Assembly: GCA_903874055.1 (NCBI GenBank)
Contig: CAIQQR010000079.1
Location: forward strand, 1 to 64,000
Length of the DNA stretch: 64,000 bases
DNA from: an uncultured Bacteroidota bacterium
GTDB taxonomy: Bacteria > Bacteroidota > Bacteroidia > Chitinophagales > Chitinophagaceae
Direction: 5' to 3'
The notes beneath the pieces are model-generated. The model saw only the letters and a program-made list of their open reading frames with translations. It ran no database searches and had not been told where the DNA came from. Position numbers and translations under genes: made by a program. This document shows, piece by piece, positions 1-10,466 of the stretch. Within the stretch, counting starts at the first letter, position 1. Each line of letters starts with the position of its first letter.

Positions 1-1167
1 CTTACTTATGCCGAAATTGGACAACGTTTACCTGTAATGGGCGGGTATTATAAAGTGTTTGCGCATTGCTATCATCCTGGAGTTGGATTTACCATTAATG
101 TACTCATATTAATTAGTAATGCAGCTTCTCTTGCGGTGGTTGCTTTAATTGGTGCTGACTATGTAAGTGATTTAGTTTTTGGTCATCCTTCAAGTACTTT
201 CTTTAATGTTTGTATAGCATCATTGTCTGTAGGACTTTTTTATATTGTTAATTTATTAGGATTAAAAACAAGTAGCAGAACGCAAAATATTTTGATGATT
301 GTAAAAATCAGTTTGATACTTTTATTAATTTCTTCATTGTTCAAAGGGGTAACGGTTCCAATTCATGGTGTAAACGAAGGTACCATTCGGGTGTATGATG
401 GAAGCAATGGTTATTTGTTATTGCTAGTAAGTTTAGTGTCCGTATTTTTTACATACGGAGGATATCAGCAAACCATCAATTTTGGTTCTGAAATAAAATC
501 TGCTAAAACAATGCAAAGAGGAATTGTACTGGGCATATTGATTGTGTTGTTTTTATATTTAGCTATTAACTATACCTATATAAAAGTGATTGGGTTTGAG
601 CACATGAAAAATGCCAATGCCATTGGATCCTTATTATTTGAAGCATGGTTTGGGAAATATGGTGCAAAGGCTTTTGATTTTGCAATGGTATTAAGTGTAC
701 TTGCTTATGTAAACGTTATTTTAATGAGTAATCCTCGTGTGATGTTTGCCATGAGTGAGGACAAAGTATTACCAAAATTATTTCAACAAAAACATCCAAA
801 AACTGAAGCATTGGTTCCTGGCTTAACTGTATTTGCGATAACCACTATTTTAATCACCTTTTTTGGTAAAGGAGTGGATGATGTATTAAGCTTTAGTATC
901 TTTTTAGACTGTATGGGTATGAGCACATCTGCGGCAACTTTATTTATTTTAAGAAGTAAGGGGCAGGGAGATACCTCAGTTACGGGCTATTTAAAAAAGT
1001 GGACACCTATATTTTGTACCGTTTTTGTTTTATCCTATGCATTTGTTGCCATTGCAGTAGTCATTGACAAGCCTTATGCGGCATTAACGGCAGTTATTTT
1101 AATCATTATTGTATTAATCTTGTACAGATTATTCTATTATGAAAAAGTACCAAAAACAATCAATTAA
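1..1167 (+). CDS. APC-family amino acid permease, 5'-truncated by window edge
   Basis: Frame open from base 1 (LTYAEIGQRLPVMGGYYK...); multi-TM APC-like protein. Confidence 0.8.
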   Translation, partial: LTYAEIGQRLPVMGGYYKVFAHCYHPGVGFTINVLILISNAASLAVVALIGADYVSDLVFGHPSSTFFNVCIASLSVGLFYIVNLLGLKTSSRTQNILMIVKISLILLLISSLFKGVTVPIHGVNEGTIRVYDGSNGYLLLLVSLVSVFFTYGGYQQTINFGSEIKSAKTMQRGIVLGILIVLFLYLAINYTYIKVIGFEHMKNANAIGSLLFEAWFGKYGAKAFDFAMVLSVLAYVNVILMSNPRVMFAMSEDKVLPKLFQQKHPKTEALVPGLTVFAITTILITFFGKGVDDVLSFSIFLDCMGMSTSAATLFILRSKGQGDTSVTGYLKKWTPIFCTVFVLSYAFVAIAVVIDKPYAALTAVILIIIVLILYRLFYYEKVPKTIN

Positions 1168-1224
1168 AGGTGAATTTAGCCTTTCATGTATCTAAATACT
1201 TGTTTAATATAGTTGGGTTTCCGT

Positions 1225-1243
1225 TTGTCTAAAAATTAGACAA
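1225..1243. repeat. Perfect inverted repeat TTGTCTAA-aaa-TTAGACAA
   Basis: 8-bp arms read directly in the intergenic region. Confidence 0.7.
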
Positions 1244-1244
1244 G

Positions 1245-1266
1245 TAGGCTTTATTAGCCTATTTTT
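1245..1266 (+). terminator. Intrinsic terminator TAGGCT-ttatt-AGCCTA-TTTTT
   Basis: 6-bp stem followed by T tract, downstream of permease. Confidence 0.65.
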
Positions 1267-1297
1267 GTATTGTAATAAATGCGTTCAAAATAATCAC

Positions 1298-2758
1298 ATG
1301 AAATACATATTATATTTATTTTTTATAACAATTTCGCTAAGTGCAACTGCTCAAACTCCTCAACAATGGGATTTAAAAACCTGTGTGGAGTATGCAATTC
1401 AACACAATATATCTGTCCAACAAGCAGATATTCAATCGAGATTGGCAAAGCTTCAATCTGAATTGGCTAAATCAAATCAGTTGCCCACTTTAAATGGTTC
1501 AACCGGTATGGGTTTAAGATTAGGTCGTTCAATTGATCCAACCACCAATGGTTTTACCAACACTCAATTCTTGTACAACAACTTTGGAATGAATGGAGGT
1601 GTACAAATATTTAATGCTGGTAAACTTAAAAACAATGCGGATGCTGCTAATTTAAGTTGGCAGGCATCCGAAGCAGATAAGCAAAACACATCAAATGATA
1701 TTTCATTGAGTGTGGCTACTTATTATTTACAAGTTTTATCTGCCATTGAGCAAGCTGAAATCGCTAAAATTCAAATTGGGCAAACAACACAGCAGTTAGC
1801 AGCTACTAAAAAAAGAGTAGAAGTTGGCTTGCTTCCAGAATTAAATTTATTAGAGTTAGAAACACAATTGGCGAACGATAGCAGTACTTATATTTCTGCA
1901 AATGCAAATGTGGAACAAAGTAAAATGTCCATGAAGGCTTTATTAAATTTAGATGCTAGTCAGCCATTTGATATTCAAGTGCAAGCAGTGGATCAAATTA
2001 AATTACAGTCTTTTGCCGACTTACAACCTGACTACGTTTATACTGTAGCAGCTGCAAATTTACCAAGTGTCAAAGCGGCTAATTTACGAGTGAAAGTTGC
2101 TGAAAAAAATAAATTAGTAGCTAAAGCAAATTTTTATCCAACATTAAGTTTTGGGTATAATTTAAGTTCTAACTTTTCGAATGTATTTAATTATGTGAGT
2201 GGCTACAACCTAACAGGAGTAAGCACTCCAAATGCAACTACTCCATTTGTAACAGTGAATAGCGCTAAATATTATATACAAAGTCCAGTATTTTCGCCCG
2301 TTACTACACAAAGAAATTGGGGTAATATTTGGAATGGTTGGGGCGATCAAGTAAATAACAACTTTGGTCAAAGTTTTGGTCTTCAAATGTCTATTCCAAT
2401 TTTTAATGGTAATCAATCAAAAATTACTTATAAGCAGTCTTTGTTAAATTATCGTAATGCAAGTCTTACACAAGAAAATACCAATCTTAAATTAAAGCAA
2501 GATATCTATACAGCTTATAATAATGCAGTAATTGCATTTAATAAATTAGTGGCAAATCAAAAAGCAACTGCTTCTGCTGAAAAAACGTATTTATTTGCTA
2601 CAAAAAGATATGACTTAGGTTTATTAGGAACTATTGAATTGTTAAACAATCAAAATAATTTCCTTAAAGCAAAAATGAATTTTAAAGCTGCTCAATACGA
2701 GTATGTTTTCAGAATTAAATTATTAGAATTTTATAAAGGAGAATCCCTTTCACTATAA
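1298..2758 (+). CDS. TolC family outer membrane efflux protein
   Basis: Signal peptide MKYILYLFFITISLSATAQ, OEP architecture; start moved from 1265 to the signal-peptide Met. Confidence 0.88.
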   Translation: MKYILYLFFITISLSATAQTPQQWDLKTCVEYAIQHNISVQQADIQSRLAKLQSELAKSNQLPTLNGSTGMGLRLGRSIDPTTNGFTNTQFLYNNFGMNGGVQIFNAGKLKNNADAANLSWQASEADKQNTSNDISLSVATYYLQVLSAIEQAEIAKIQIGQTTQQLAATKKRVEVGLLPELNLLELETQLANDSSTYISANANVEQSKMSMKALLNLDASQPFDIQVQAVDQIKLQSFADLQPDYVYTVAAANLPSVKAANLRVKVAEKNKLVAKANFYPTLSFGYNLSSNFSNVFNYVSGYNLTGVSTPNATTPFVTVNSAKYYIQSPVFSPVTTQRNWGNIWNGWGDQVNNNFGQSFGLQMSIPIFNGNQSKITYKQSLLNYRNASLTQENTNLKLKQDIYTAYNNAVIAFNKLVANQKATASAEKTYLFATKRYDLGLLGTIELLNNQNNFLKAKMNFKAAQYEYVFRIKLLEFYKGESLSL

Positions 2759-2787
2759 ATAAATAAGCATAAAATAAATAGCGCGTT

Positions 2788-4137
2788 ATGAATAAGAAAT
2801 TAATTTGGGTACTAGTTGGAATAGCTGCAGTCATTATCCTTTTAGTAGGATTAAAAAAAGCAGGTGTTATTGGTAAAGAAACAGGAGAGGAAGTTACTTC
2901 CGAAAAAGTACAATTACGTACTATCACAGAATCGGTAAATGCGAGTGGTAAAATTTACCCAGAAATTGAAGTAAAAGTAAGTCCAGATATCTCTGGGGAA
3001 ATTGTAAACTTATTTGTGGAGGAAGGAGACAAAGTTACAAAAGGTCAAGTTCTTGCTAAGATATATGCTGATATTTATTCAACACAAAGAGACCAAGCAA
3101 ATGCAAGTGTGAATCAGTTCCAAGCACAATATGAAAATATTAAAGCGTCCCTAAGTGGTTTAAAAACAAGCTACGATAATGCAAAAACAACTTATGATCG
3201 TTACAAAAAATTATTAGATGATAAAATTGTATCAAGATCTGAATTTGAGCAAACTGAGCAAGCGTATCGTTCTGCTGAGTCTAGTTATTTAGGTGCTTTA
3301 CAAACTATTAAAAGTGGTGCTGCACAAATTCAAGGTGTTCGCGCACAATTATCGCGCGCCGAAAAAGATTTAGCACGTACCACCATTACTGCTCCAATGG
3401 ACGGTATCATTAGTTCAATGAGTGTTAAGAAAGGCGAACGTGTGGTGGGTACAGCACAAATGGCAGGAACTGAAATGATGCGTGTTGCAGATATGAAAAG
3501 TATTGAAGTAAGAGTTGATGTTGGTGAGAATGATATTACCAAAGTGAAAATTGGGGATACGGCTTTAGTGGAAGTGGATGCTTATAATAATAGAAAATTT
3601 AAAGGAGTTGTTTATAAAATTGCTAATCCAGTAACTGCTGCTACTGCCGTAACTGCTTCAACTGAGGTGGCTAACTATAAAGTCCATATTCGTTTAGAGC
3701 CTTCAAGCTATGAAGACTTAATTAAAGAAAACAGCAAGTTTCCTTTCCGTCCAGGAATGACTGCTAGTGCAGATATTCAAACAAAATCAAAAGCAAACGT
3801 AATTTCGATTCCATTAAATGCGGTAACTACAAGAGATAAGGAAGGAAATGGAAAAGATACAAAAGTGTCTACTAAAACAGATGATAAAGCAGCACCTGCT
3901 GCAACAAGCAAAGAAGATGATTTAAATGAAGTAGTTTTTGTTTTACAAAAAGACAATAAGGTTAAAATGGTAAAAGTAAAAACAGCTATTCAAGACCTTA
4001 ATTATATCGAAGTGAGTGGCTTGAAAGTGGGAGAGGAAGTGATCACTGGGCCATATAGCACTGTGAGTAAATTATTAAAAGACGGAACCTTGGTAAAAGT
4101 GGTTACAAAGGATAAATTATTTGAAGAAAAGAAATAG
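2788..4137 (+). CDS. HlyD/RND-type periplasmic adaptor subunit
   Basis: N-terminal TM, biotinyl-lipoyl-like half motifs, coiled coil, beta-barrel region. Confidence 0.9.
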   Translation: MNKKLIWVLVGIAAVIILLVGLKKAGVIGKETGEEVTSEKVQLRTITESVNASGKIYPEIEVKVSPDISGEIVNLFVEEGDKVTKGQVLAKIYADIYSTQRDQANASVNQFQAQYENIKASLSGLKTSYDNAKTTYDRYKKLLDDKIVSRSEFEQTEQAYRSAESSYLGALQTIKSGAAQIQGVRAQLSRAEKDLARTTITAPMDGIISSMSVKKGERVVGTAQMAGTEMMRVADMKSIEVRVDVGENDITKVKIGDTALVEVDAYNNRKFKGVVYKIANPVTAATAVTASTEVANYKVHIRLEPSSYEDLIKENSKFPFRPGMTASADIQTKSKANVISIPLNAVTTRDKEGNGKDTKVSTKTDDKAAPAATSKEDDLNEVVFVLQKDNKVKMVKVKTAIQDLNYIEVSGLKVGEEVITGPYSTVSKLLKDGTLVKVVTKDKLFEEKK

Positions 4138-4166
4138 AATCACATAAACTAGGATATATTAAACCG

Positions 4167-4203
4167 AAAAGGGGGCACATCTAAAAAATGTGTCCCTTTT
4201 TTT
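4167..4203 (+). terminator. Intrinsic terminator after HlyD-like gene
   Basis: AAAAGGGGGCACAT ctaaaaa ATGTGTCCCTTTTTTT hairpin with one bulge and T tract. Confidence 0.8.
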
Positions 4204-4212
4204 ATGTTTTTG

Positions 4213-4220
4213 TATCTTTG
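4213..4220 (+). promoter_or_regulatory. Bacteroidetes -7 box TATCTTTG upstream of gpsA
   Basis: Matches TAnnTTTG; 4 nt before ATG at 4225. Confidence 0.6.
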
Positions 4221-4224
4221 TTAA

Positions 4225-5238
4225 ATGAACACAAAACGTATTGGTATCATTGGGAGTGGAAGCTGGGCTACTGCGATTGCTAAAATGGTAACTGACAATG
4301 GATTTACAATCAATTGGTGGGTTAGGCAGGATAGTAATATTGAGTACTTCCAAAAGCGTCATCATAACCCACACTATTTAAGAAATGCGTATTTTGATGT
4401 TTCCAAAATTGAATTTTCTGATGATGTTAGTAAGGTAGTAGAAGGGGCTGATATAGTTGTTATAGCGGTGCCCTCAATACACTTGGAATCTTCTCTTTCC
4501 CCTTTAAATGCAAATGCTTTTAAAGGAAAAAAAGTAATCTCTGCTGTTAAAGGAGTTGTCCCAAAGTTGAATATTTTATTGAATGAGTACATGGCTCAAA
4601 AATTTCAGGTGCCTATTGAGGACTACTTTACTTTATTAGGGCCTAGTCATGCCGAAGAAGTGGCTTCTGAACAATTGTCCTATTTAACTTTTTCGGGAGT
4701 GGATACCATAGCAACAACTCAAATTGCCGCTTGTTTTAACAATGAATACATCAATACCATTGTAAATAATGATGTGTTTGGTGTTCAATATGCGAGTATT
4801 GTTAAAAATATTTATGCACTTGGGGCGGGGATTGCCCATGGTCTTGAATATGGTGATAATTTCTTGAGTGTTTATATTGCCAATTGTGCCAGTGAAATGA
4901 AGTTGTTATTAAAGGCTATCATGGAAAAAACAGGGCATAAATGTGATCAGGTTAATTATTCAGCATCGGTGTATTTAGGTGACTTATTAGTGACTTGTTA
5001 TTCATTACATAGTCGTAATAGAACTTTTGGAAACATGATTGGAAAAGGATATTCTGTGCGTGCTGCAGAACTTGAAATGAATATGGTTGCCGAAGGATAT
5101 AATGCTTGTAAATGTATTTTGGCGATCAATAAAAATATCAATGCGCCACTTCCTATTATCACTGCTATTTATAAAATACTTTGGGAAGGTGCTGATCCTG
5201 GGGAAACTTTTAAGGAAATTGAAAAAATCCTTATCTAG
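4225..5238 (+). CDS. gpsA: NAD(P)H-dependent glycerol-3-phosphate dehydrogenase
   Basis: IGIIGSGSWATAIAK Rossmann motif, typical length and motifs. Confidence 0.93.
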   Translation: MNTKRIGIIGSGSWATAIAKMVTDNGFTINWWVRQDSNIEYFQKRHHNPHYLRNAYFDVSKIEFSDDVSKVVEGADIVVIAVPSIHLESSLSPLNANAFKGKKVISAVKGVVPKLNILLNEYMAQKFQVPIEDYFTLLGPSHAEEVASEQLSYLTFSGVDTIATTQIAACFNNEYINTIVNNDVFGVQYASIVKNIYALGAGIAHGLEYGDNFLSVYIANCASEMKLLLKAIMEKTGHKCDQVNYSASVYLGDLLVTCYSLHSRNRTFGNMIGKGYSVRAAELEMNMVAEGYNACKCILAINKNINAPLPIITAIYKILWEGADPGETFKEIEKILI

Positions 5239-5250
5239 TTGGTTGTTGCA

Positions 5251-6378
5251 TTAATCAACAATAAAAAATTCACTTGCGATTCCATCAGCCAAAAATCTAG
5301 CATTTTTAGTTATTGTAAATCCTTGTAAAGTCGCTTCTATTTTCCCATTTTGTAAAAAAGCGTTTGAAATCGTTTTTGTATGTTCCAAGTAAGCAACGCC
5401 AAAACGTTTTTCAATATCAGCTAATGAAAAGCCTTCCTGTAACCTCAATGAAATCATCATATATTCATTGTATTGAGTAGCCGTTTCTAATTGCTCTTTT
5501 TCAAAAGGGACTTTATTGTCTTCTAATGATTTTATATAAAGTGCATTGTTGGCAATATTCCACTGTCTTGAATGTTGGTTAAAAGAATGTGCTGATGGCC
5601 CCAAGCCCAAATAGGGCAGGCCTTTCCAATAACCGCTATTGTGTTTGCTTTGATGTCCAGGCAAGGCAAAATTGGAAATCTCATAATGCTCAAAACCTAT
5701 TTTGGTAAGTGCATCTACTACTATTTCAAAATGCCTTGCTTGTTTCTCCGTATCAATATTTTCAATTTTATTTTGTTGAATTAGATGATGGAGTGTTGTC
5801 TTTTCTTCTACTGTTAAAGCATAGCATGAAATATGAGGAATCTGATATTGATGTAGTATTTCAATATCTTTTAATAATGCCTCATCTGTTAAATGAGGAG
5901 TGCCATAAATTAAATCGGTGCTTAAATTATAAATATTTGCCTCTTGTGCAAACCTGATTGCGTTATGTGATTGTTGAGTGCTATGTGCGCGATTCATCCA
6001 GGAAAGTGCTTCCTCTTGAAAACTTTGAATACCTATGCTTAATCGATTAATACCCTTTGATGCCCACATTTTAGTTTTAGCTAAATCAATATCGTCAGGG
6101 TTGGCTTCTAAGCTGAATTCAAACCTAGGATCAATTGTAAAGTTTTCGTGAATTGCCTTCAATATTTTGTCAATATGTTCGGCACTCAAAAGAGAAGGGG
6201 TTCCACCACCAAAATACAGGGTTTCCACCTTATCATTCAAGTAGTCTTTTTGTAATGCTATTTCTTTTACAAGGGCATTCACGAATGCATCAATTTGTTC
6301 GATTTGTGTTGAAAAATGAAAATTACAGTAATGACAGGCTTTTCTGCAAAAGGGAATATGGATATAAATGCCTGACAT
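5251..6378 (-). CDS. hemW: Radical SAM HemW-type protein
   Basis: MSGIYIHIPFCRKACHYCNFHF CxxxCxxC motif and GGGTPS. Confidence 0.92.
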   Translation of the reverse strand: MSGIYIHIPFCRKACHYCNFHFSTQIEQIDAFVNALVKEIALQKDYLNDKVETLYFGGGTPSLLSAEHIDKILKAIHENFTIDPRFEFSLEANPDDIDLAKTKMWASKGINRLSIGIQSFQEEALSWMNRAHSTQQSHNAIRFAQEANIYNLSTDLIYGTPHLTDEALLKDIEILHQYQIPHISCYALTVEEKTTLHHLIQQNKIENIDTEKQARHFEIVVDALTKIGFEHYEISNFALPGHQSKHNSGYWKGLPYLGLGPSAHSFNQHSRQWNIANNALYIKSLEDNKVPFEKEQLETATQYNEYMMISLRLQEGFSLADIEKRFGVAYLEHTKTISNAFLQNGKIEATLQGFTITKNARFLADGIASEFFIVD

Positions 6379-6394
6379 AATTATGATTAGTGAA

Positions 6395-6402
6395 CAAAGC
6401 TA
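6395..6402 (-). promoter_or_regulatory. -7 box TAGCTTTG for hemW
   Basis: CAAAGCTA on + strand; 16 nt from start codon. Confidence 0.45.
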
Positions 6403-6444
6403 ACTATTAGTTACTAATTCTAATAGAGTATACTTATTTTTGCA

Positions 6445-7464
6445 ATGATGATGTCTTTATTCAAAAGCTTTTTATTGGGAGGAATTTGCCTATTTATGCT
6501 CTCCGCATTTGGGCAAAAAGATACTGCCATGCTCAAAATGGATACCTCTAATAAGTTAGTTGACTCTACTTCAAAAAAAGACACCCTTTTAATTAAGTAT
6601 ATTCCTGTTTTACCAAAAACCTACCAACATGAAGATGCTTGGTTTATTCAAAATTTACATATCAGTATTGCAGATACCAATATTGATATTCTAAAAGATT
6701 ATAAAAATTATTATGCCCAAAAAAATACTGCATTTAAATTGTATTTTAAAAATAGTGTTAAAGCAAATGGGGGACAAATTATTTATAAAATTGAACAAAG
6801 ATATTCTCTGCCAGACAAAGATTTACTTTATTACTTGCTCATTGGAATTATTTTATTGTATGGCCTAATAAATAATTTATACCCTCAATATTATCCAAAA
6901 CTGTTCAGTCAATTTAGCCAATCTTCATTAAGGATGATACAAAATAGGGAGCAGTTAGTGCAAAATACAGTGGCCTCATTAGCCTCAAACATTAATTTTG
7001 TTTTATCTTTTTCGTTAATGTCTACGCTGCTTATTTTTAATAGACATCTATTGCCTATATCCTTTTGGCAGGCTTACTTATACTTATGTGTCTTCTTTTT
7101 AATACTCAATTTAGGAAAGTATATTATTCTTCAATTGGTTGGCTACATTTTTAATGTAAAAGACTTGGTAAATACCTATGTTTTTGTGGTATTTTTAATT
7201 AACAAGGTTTTGGGGATATTATTGCTGCCATTTATTCTTATGCTGGCATTTTCAAAGCCTGCCTACTACACAATTGCCTTTGGGGGAGCTGCAATTTTGA
7301 CAATTTTGTTATTCTTATACCGATATTTATTCTCATTAACGTCTGTTAGGAACAAATTACATATATCTTCCTTTCATTTTTTTCTTTACCTTTGTGCTTT
7401 CGAAATATTGCCTCTCTTGATATTGTACAAATTTATCGTTCAATATTTAGGAGGAACTTATTAA
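6445..7464 (+). CDS. DUF4271 domain membrane protein
   Basis: Signal peptide plus C-terminal multi-TM; located upstream of hemD-like gene. Confidence 0.75.
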   Translation: MMMSLFKSFLLGGICLFMLSAFGQKDTAMLKMDTSNKLVDSTSKKDTLLIKYIPVLPKTYQHEDAWFIQNLHISIADTNIDILKDYKNYYAQKNTAFKLYFKNSVKANGGQIIYKIEQRYSLPDKDLLYYLLIGIILLYGLINNLYPQYYPKLFSQFSQSSLRMIQNREQLVQNTVASLASNINFVLSFSLMSTLLIFNRHLLPISFWQAYLYLCVFFLILNLGKYIILQLVGYIFNVKDLVNTYVFVVFLINKVLGILLLPFILMLAFSKPAYYTIAFGGAAILTILLFLYRYLFSLTSVRNKLHISSFHFFLYLCAFEILPLLILYKFIVQYLGGTY

Positions 7465-7480
7465 AGAAGAATTGTGAAAA

Positions 7481-8284
7481 ATGGCAAAAGCAACTAGTGT
7501 AGAAAAAAAGACGGCGACAAATAAGTCCATTAAGAAAATCTTTATCTCACAAGCGCGACCTGAAAGTGAAAGGTCGCCTTATTTTGAGTTGGCTACTAAG
7601 CATAAAGTAGAATTGCATTTTCATCCCCTAATTGAATTGGTTTCTATTCCTTCAAAAGAGTTTAGAAAATCTAAAATAGATATTTCTACTTATACTGCTG
7701 TCATTTTTACAAGTAAAAATGCCATTGAACATTTTTTCAGAACCTGCGATGAGTTAAAAGTAAACGTTAGTCAAGACACTAAATATTTTTGTATTACAGA
7801 GTCGGTTGCCTTGTTTTTGCAAAAATTTATTATGTACCGAAAACGTAAAGTTTTCTTTGGTTCTGATGGCTCTAATAAAAAATTATTTGATGTTTTAAAT
7901 AAACACAAAGCGGCTGAGCGTTTCTTATATGTATGTAGTGAAAATCAACAAGACAACGAAATTGTAAATTGGTTAAAAGACCATAGCTGTCAATTTGATT
8001 TAGGGTATATGTATCGCTCGGTAAGCAGTGATTTAAAACATGTTTTTGATCAACATGAATACGATGTTATTTGTTTATTTACGCCAAGTGGTTTAAAAAG
8101 TTTATACGAAAACAAACCTGGTTTTATACAAAATGGTACGGCCATTTGTGCTTTTGGATCTAATACTTGCAAGGCGGTTGAAGATGCTGGCTTAACATTA
8201 CACATTCGAGTGCCAAGTCCTCAAACACCAAGTATGATGGCTGGTTTAGATTTATATTTAAGCCAACTAAGTAAAAAGAAATAA
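7481..8284 (+). CDS. hemD: Uroporphyrinogen-III synthase
   Basis: HemD-like fold signature (FTSKNAIEHFF, FTPSGLKSL, AFGSNTCKAVEDAGL). Confidence 0.85.
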   Translation: MAKATSVEKKTATNKSIKKIFISQARPESERSPYFELATKHKVELHFHPLIELVSIPSKEFRKSKIDISTYTAVIFTSKNAIEHFFRTCDELKVNVSQDTKYFCITESVALFLQKFIMYRKRKVFFGSDGSNKKLFDVLNKHKAAERFLYVCSENQQDNEIVNWLKDHSCQFDLGYMYRSVSSDLKHVFDQHEYDVICLFTPSGLKSLYENKPGFIQNGTAICAFGSNTCKAVEDAGLTLHIRVPSPQTPSMMAGLDLYLSQLSKKK

Positions 8285-8293
8285 ATTGCATCA

Positions 8294-10336
8294 ATGAATG
8301 CAATGTCCCCCTTTACCAATGAACTTATTCATGAAACAAGTCCTTACTTGCTTCAGCATGCCCATAATCCAGTGAATTGGATTCCTTGGTCAGAAAATCT
8401 TTTTGATTTAGCTGCAAAAAATAATAAACCTATTTTACTAAGTATTGGCTATGCTGCATGTCATTGGTGTCATGTAATGGAAAGAGAAAGTTTTGAATCT
8501 ATAGAGGTAGCAACTTTTATGAATGAACATTTTATAAATGTAAAAGTGGACAGAGAGGAACGTCCCGATATAGATCATATTTACATGGATGCATTGCAAG
8601 CAATGACTGGTAGCGGTGGATGGCCATTGAATATTTTTTTATTGCCTAATGGTAAACCTTTTTATGGAGGCACTTACTTCCCTCCAATTCCAATGCAAAA
8701 CCGGGCATCCTGGATGGATGTTTTAAAATCCGTACACGAGGCTTTTGAAAAGAACTATGATAAATTAGCGGAGCAAGCCATTAATTTATCCAATCATTTA
8801 GTACAAGCCAATATTAAATTGAATGCGGCAGATAATGAAATGGATTCAGCACCCATTGCTACAAAAGATGATTTAGAAATAATTGCTGGGCGCATTATGC
8901 AATCCGCCGATACGCAGTGGGGTGGTTTTGGAAATGCGCCAAAGTTTCCCCAAACTTTTGCATTACAGATGTTATTAAGACATTATTATGTTTTTAAAAA
9001 TATCAATTCATTAAATCAGGTTACTTTATCCCTGGATAAAATGATTCAAGGTGGAATATATGATCACTTAGGAGGTGGATTTTCAAGATATAGTACCGAT
9101 GGGCATTGGCAGGCCCCTCACTTTGAAAAAATGCTATACGACAACGCTTTACTCATTAGCATTTTATCTGAAACCTATCAGGTTACACAAAAAGAAAATT
9201 ATAAAATTGTAATTCATCAAACACTACAATTTTTAGATAACGAATTATCCAATAAGGAGGGCGCTTTTTATGCTGCATTAGATGCAGATAGTGAAGGAGT
9301 AGAAGGGAAATATTATACTTGGAATTACGATGAATTAAAAACACTTGTTCCTGAAAATAGCTTTGACGCCTTTTGTGCATATTATCAAATTCAATCAACT
9401 GGCAATTGGGAGCACACCAATATTTTATGGACGCAACATGATTTTTTAGTAAGTGAAACTGAAAGTTTTAAAACTATCAAACAACAGTTGCTTGCTGTTC
9501 GGGAAAAAAGAATTAGACCAGGTTTAGATCATAAAATTATTTTATCCTGGAACAATTTAATGATCATTGCGCTTTGTAAGGCAGCCTCAGCATTAGGTGA
9601 TAATGGGCTCGTAACAAAGGCTATTAAAGCAATACAGTGGATTGAAGAAAATATGTTTAACGACGCCGAAGGTTATTTTTATCATGTAAATACGAATGGG
9701 AAAAATAATAGTCCTGCATTTTTAGATGATTATGCAAGTTTAATACAAGCGTATATTTATTTGCAAGAAATTACAGGAGACACTCAATATTTGCATAAAG
9801 CAAAAGCATGGACTGAATATGTTCAAACTCATTTTATAGACGAAGAAAAAACGTTTTATTATTTCACTCCTGTATATCAAAAGGATCTGGTGATTCGTAA
9901 AAAAGAAAATTACGATGGTGCTCAGCCAAGTGGGAATGCAATGATGTCTTATAACCTATTGTACTTGTCCAACATGTTTGCAATTCCGGAGTGGAACCTT
10001 CAGGCAAGGAAAATGGTGTTTACCATGCGTAAAATGATCCTCCAATATCCATCTTCATTTAGTATCTGGGCGCAGAGTTTTACCATACTACATTTGGGCT
10101 TTTTGGAGCTTGTAAATATTGGCTCAAAAGCCAATGAATTGCAATTATCGGTTTTAAAGCCATTTTTGCCCCATAGAATGACTGTATTTACGAATAATCT
10201 CGACAGCGAATTAAGCCTTACTAGTCACAAACAAAGCATTGATAATCAGTACTATATATGTATAAATAATACCTGCTTACCTCCTTTCGCAAATATGAAG
10301 GATTTTTTAACATATATCAATCAACTAAATTATTAA
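8294..10336 (+). CDS. Thioredoxin-domain protein, YyaL/SPATA20-like (DUF255)
   Basis: [24 protein letters not shown] and [14 protein letters not shown] motifs. Confidence 0.93.
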   Translation: MNAMSPFTNELIHETSPYLLQHAHNPVNWIPWSENLFDLAAKNNKPILLSIGYAACHWCHVMERESFESIEVATFMNEHFINVKVDREERPDIDHIYMDALQAMTGSGGWPLNIFLLPNGKPFYGGTYFPPIPMQNRASWMDVLKSVHEAFEKNYDKLAEQAINLSNHLVQANIKLNAADNEMDSAPIATKDDLEIIAGRIMQSADTQWGGFGNAPKFPQTFALQMLLRHYYVFKNINSLNQVTLSLDKMIQGGIYDHLGGGFSRYSTDGHWQAPHFEKMLYDNALLISILSETYQVTQKENYKIVIHQTLQFLDNELSNKEGAFYAALDADSEGVEGKYYTWNYDELKTLVPENSFDAFCAYYQIQSTGNWEHTNILWTQHDFLVSETESFKTIKQQLLAVREKRIRPGLDHKIILSWNNLMIIALCKAASALGDNGLVTKAIKAIQWIEENMFNDAEGYFYHVNTNGKNNSPAFLDDYASLIQAYIYLQEITGDTQYLHKAKAWTEYVQTHFIDEEKTFYYFTPVYQKDLVIRKKENYDGAQPSGNAMMSYNLLYLSNMFAIPEWNLQARKMVFTMRKMILQYPSSFSIWAQSFTILHLGFLELVNIGSKANELQLSVLKPFLPHRMTVFTNNLDSELSLTSHKQSIDNQYYICINNTCLPPFANMKDFLTYINQLNY

Positions 10337-10466
10337 TTTGCACCACTTGTAATGCATGGATTTTGTAACTTTATCCATACTTTCAAAAGAGTGTTAGCAG
10401 TATATATTAAAAAAAATTTAAATATTATAATCTTGGTATGTCCAAGCGTTATTCTAAATAATAATT

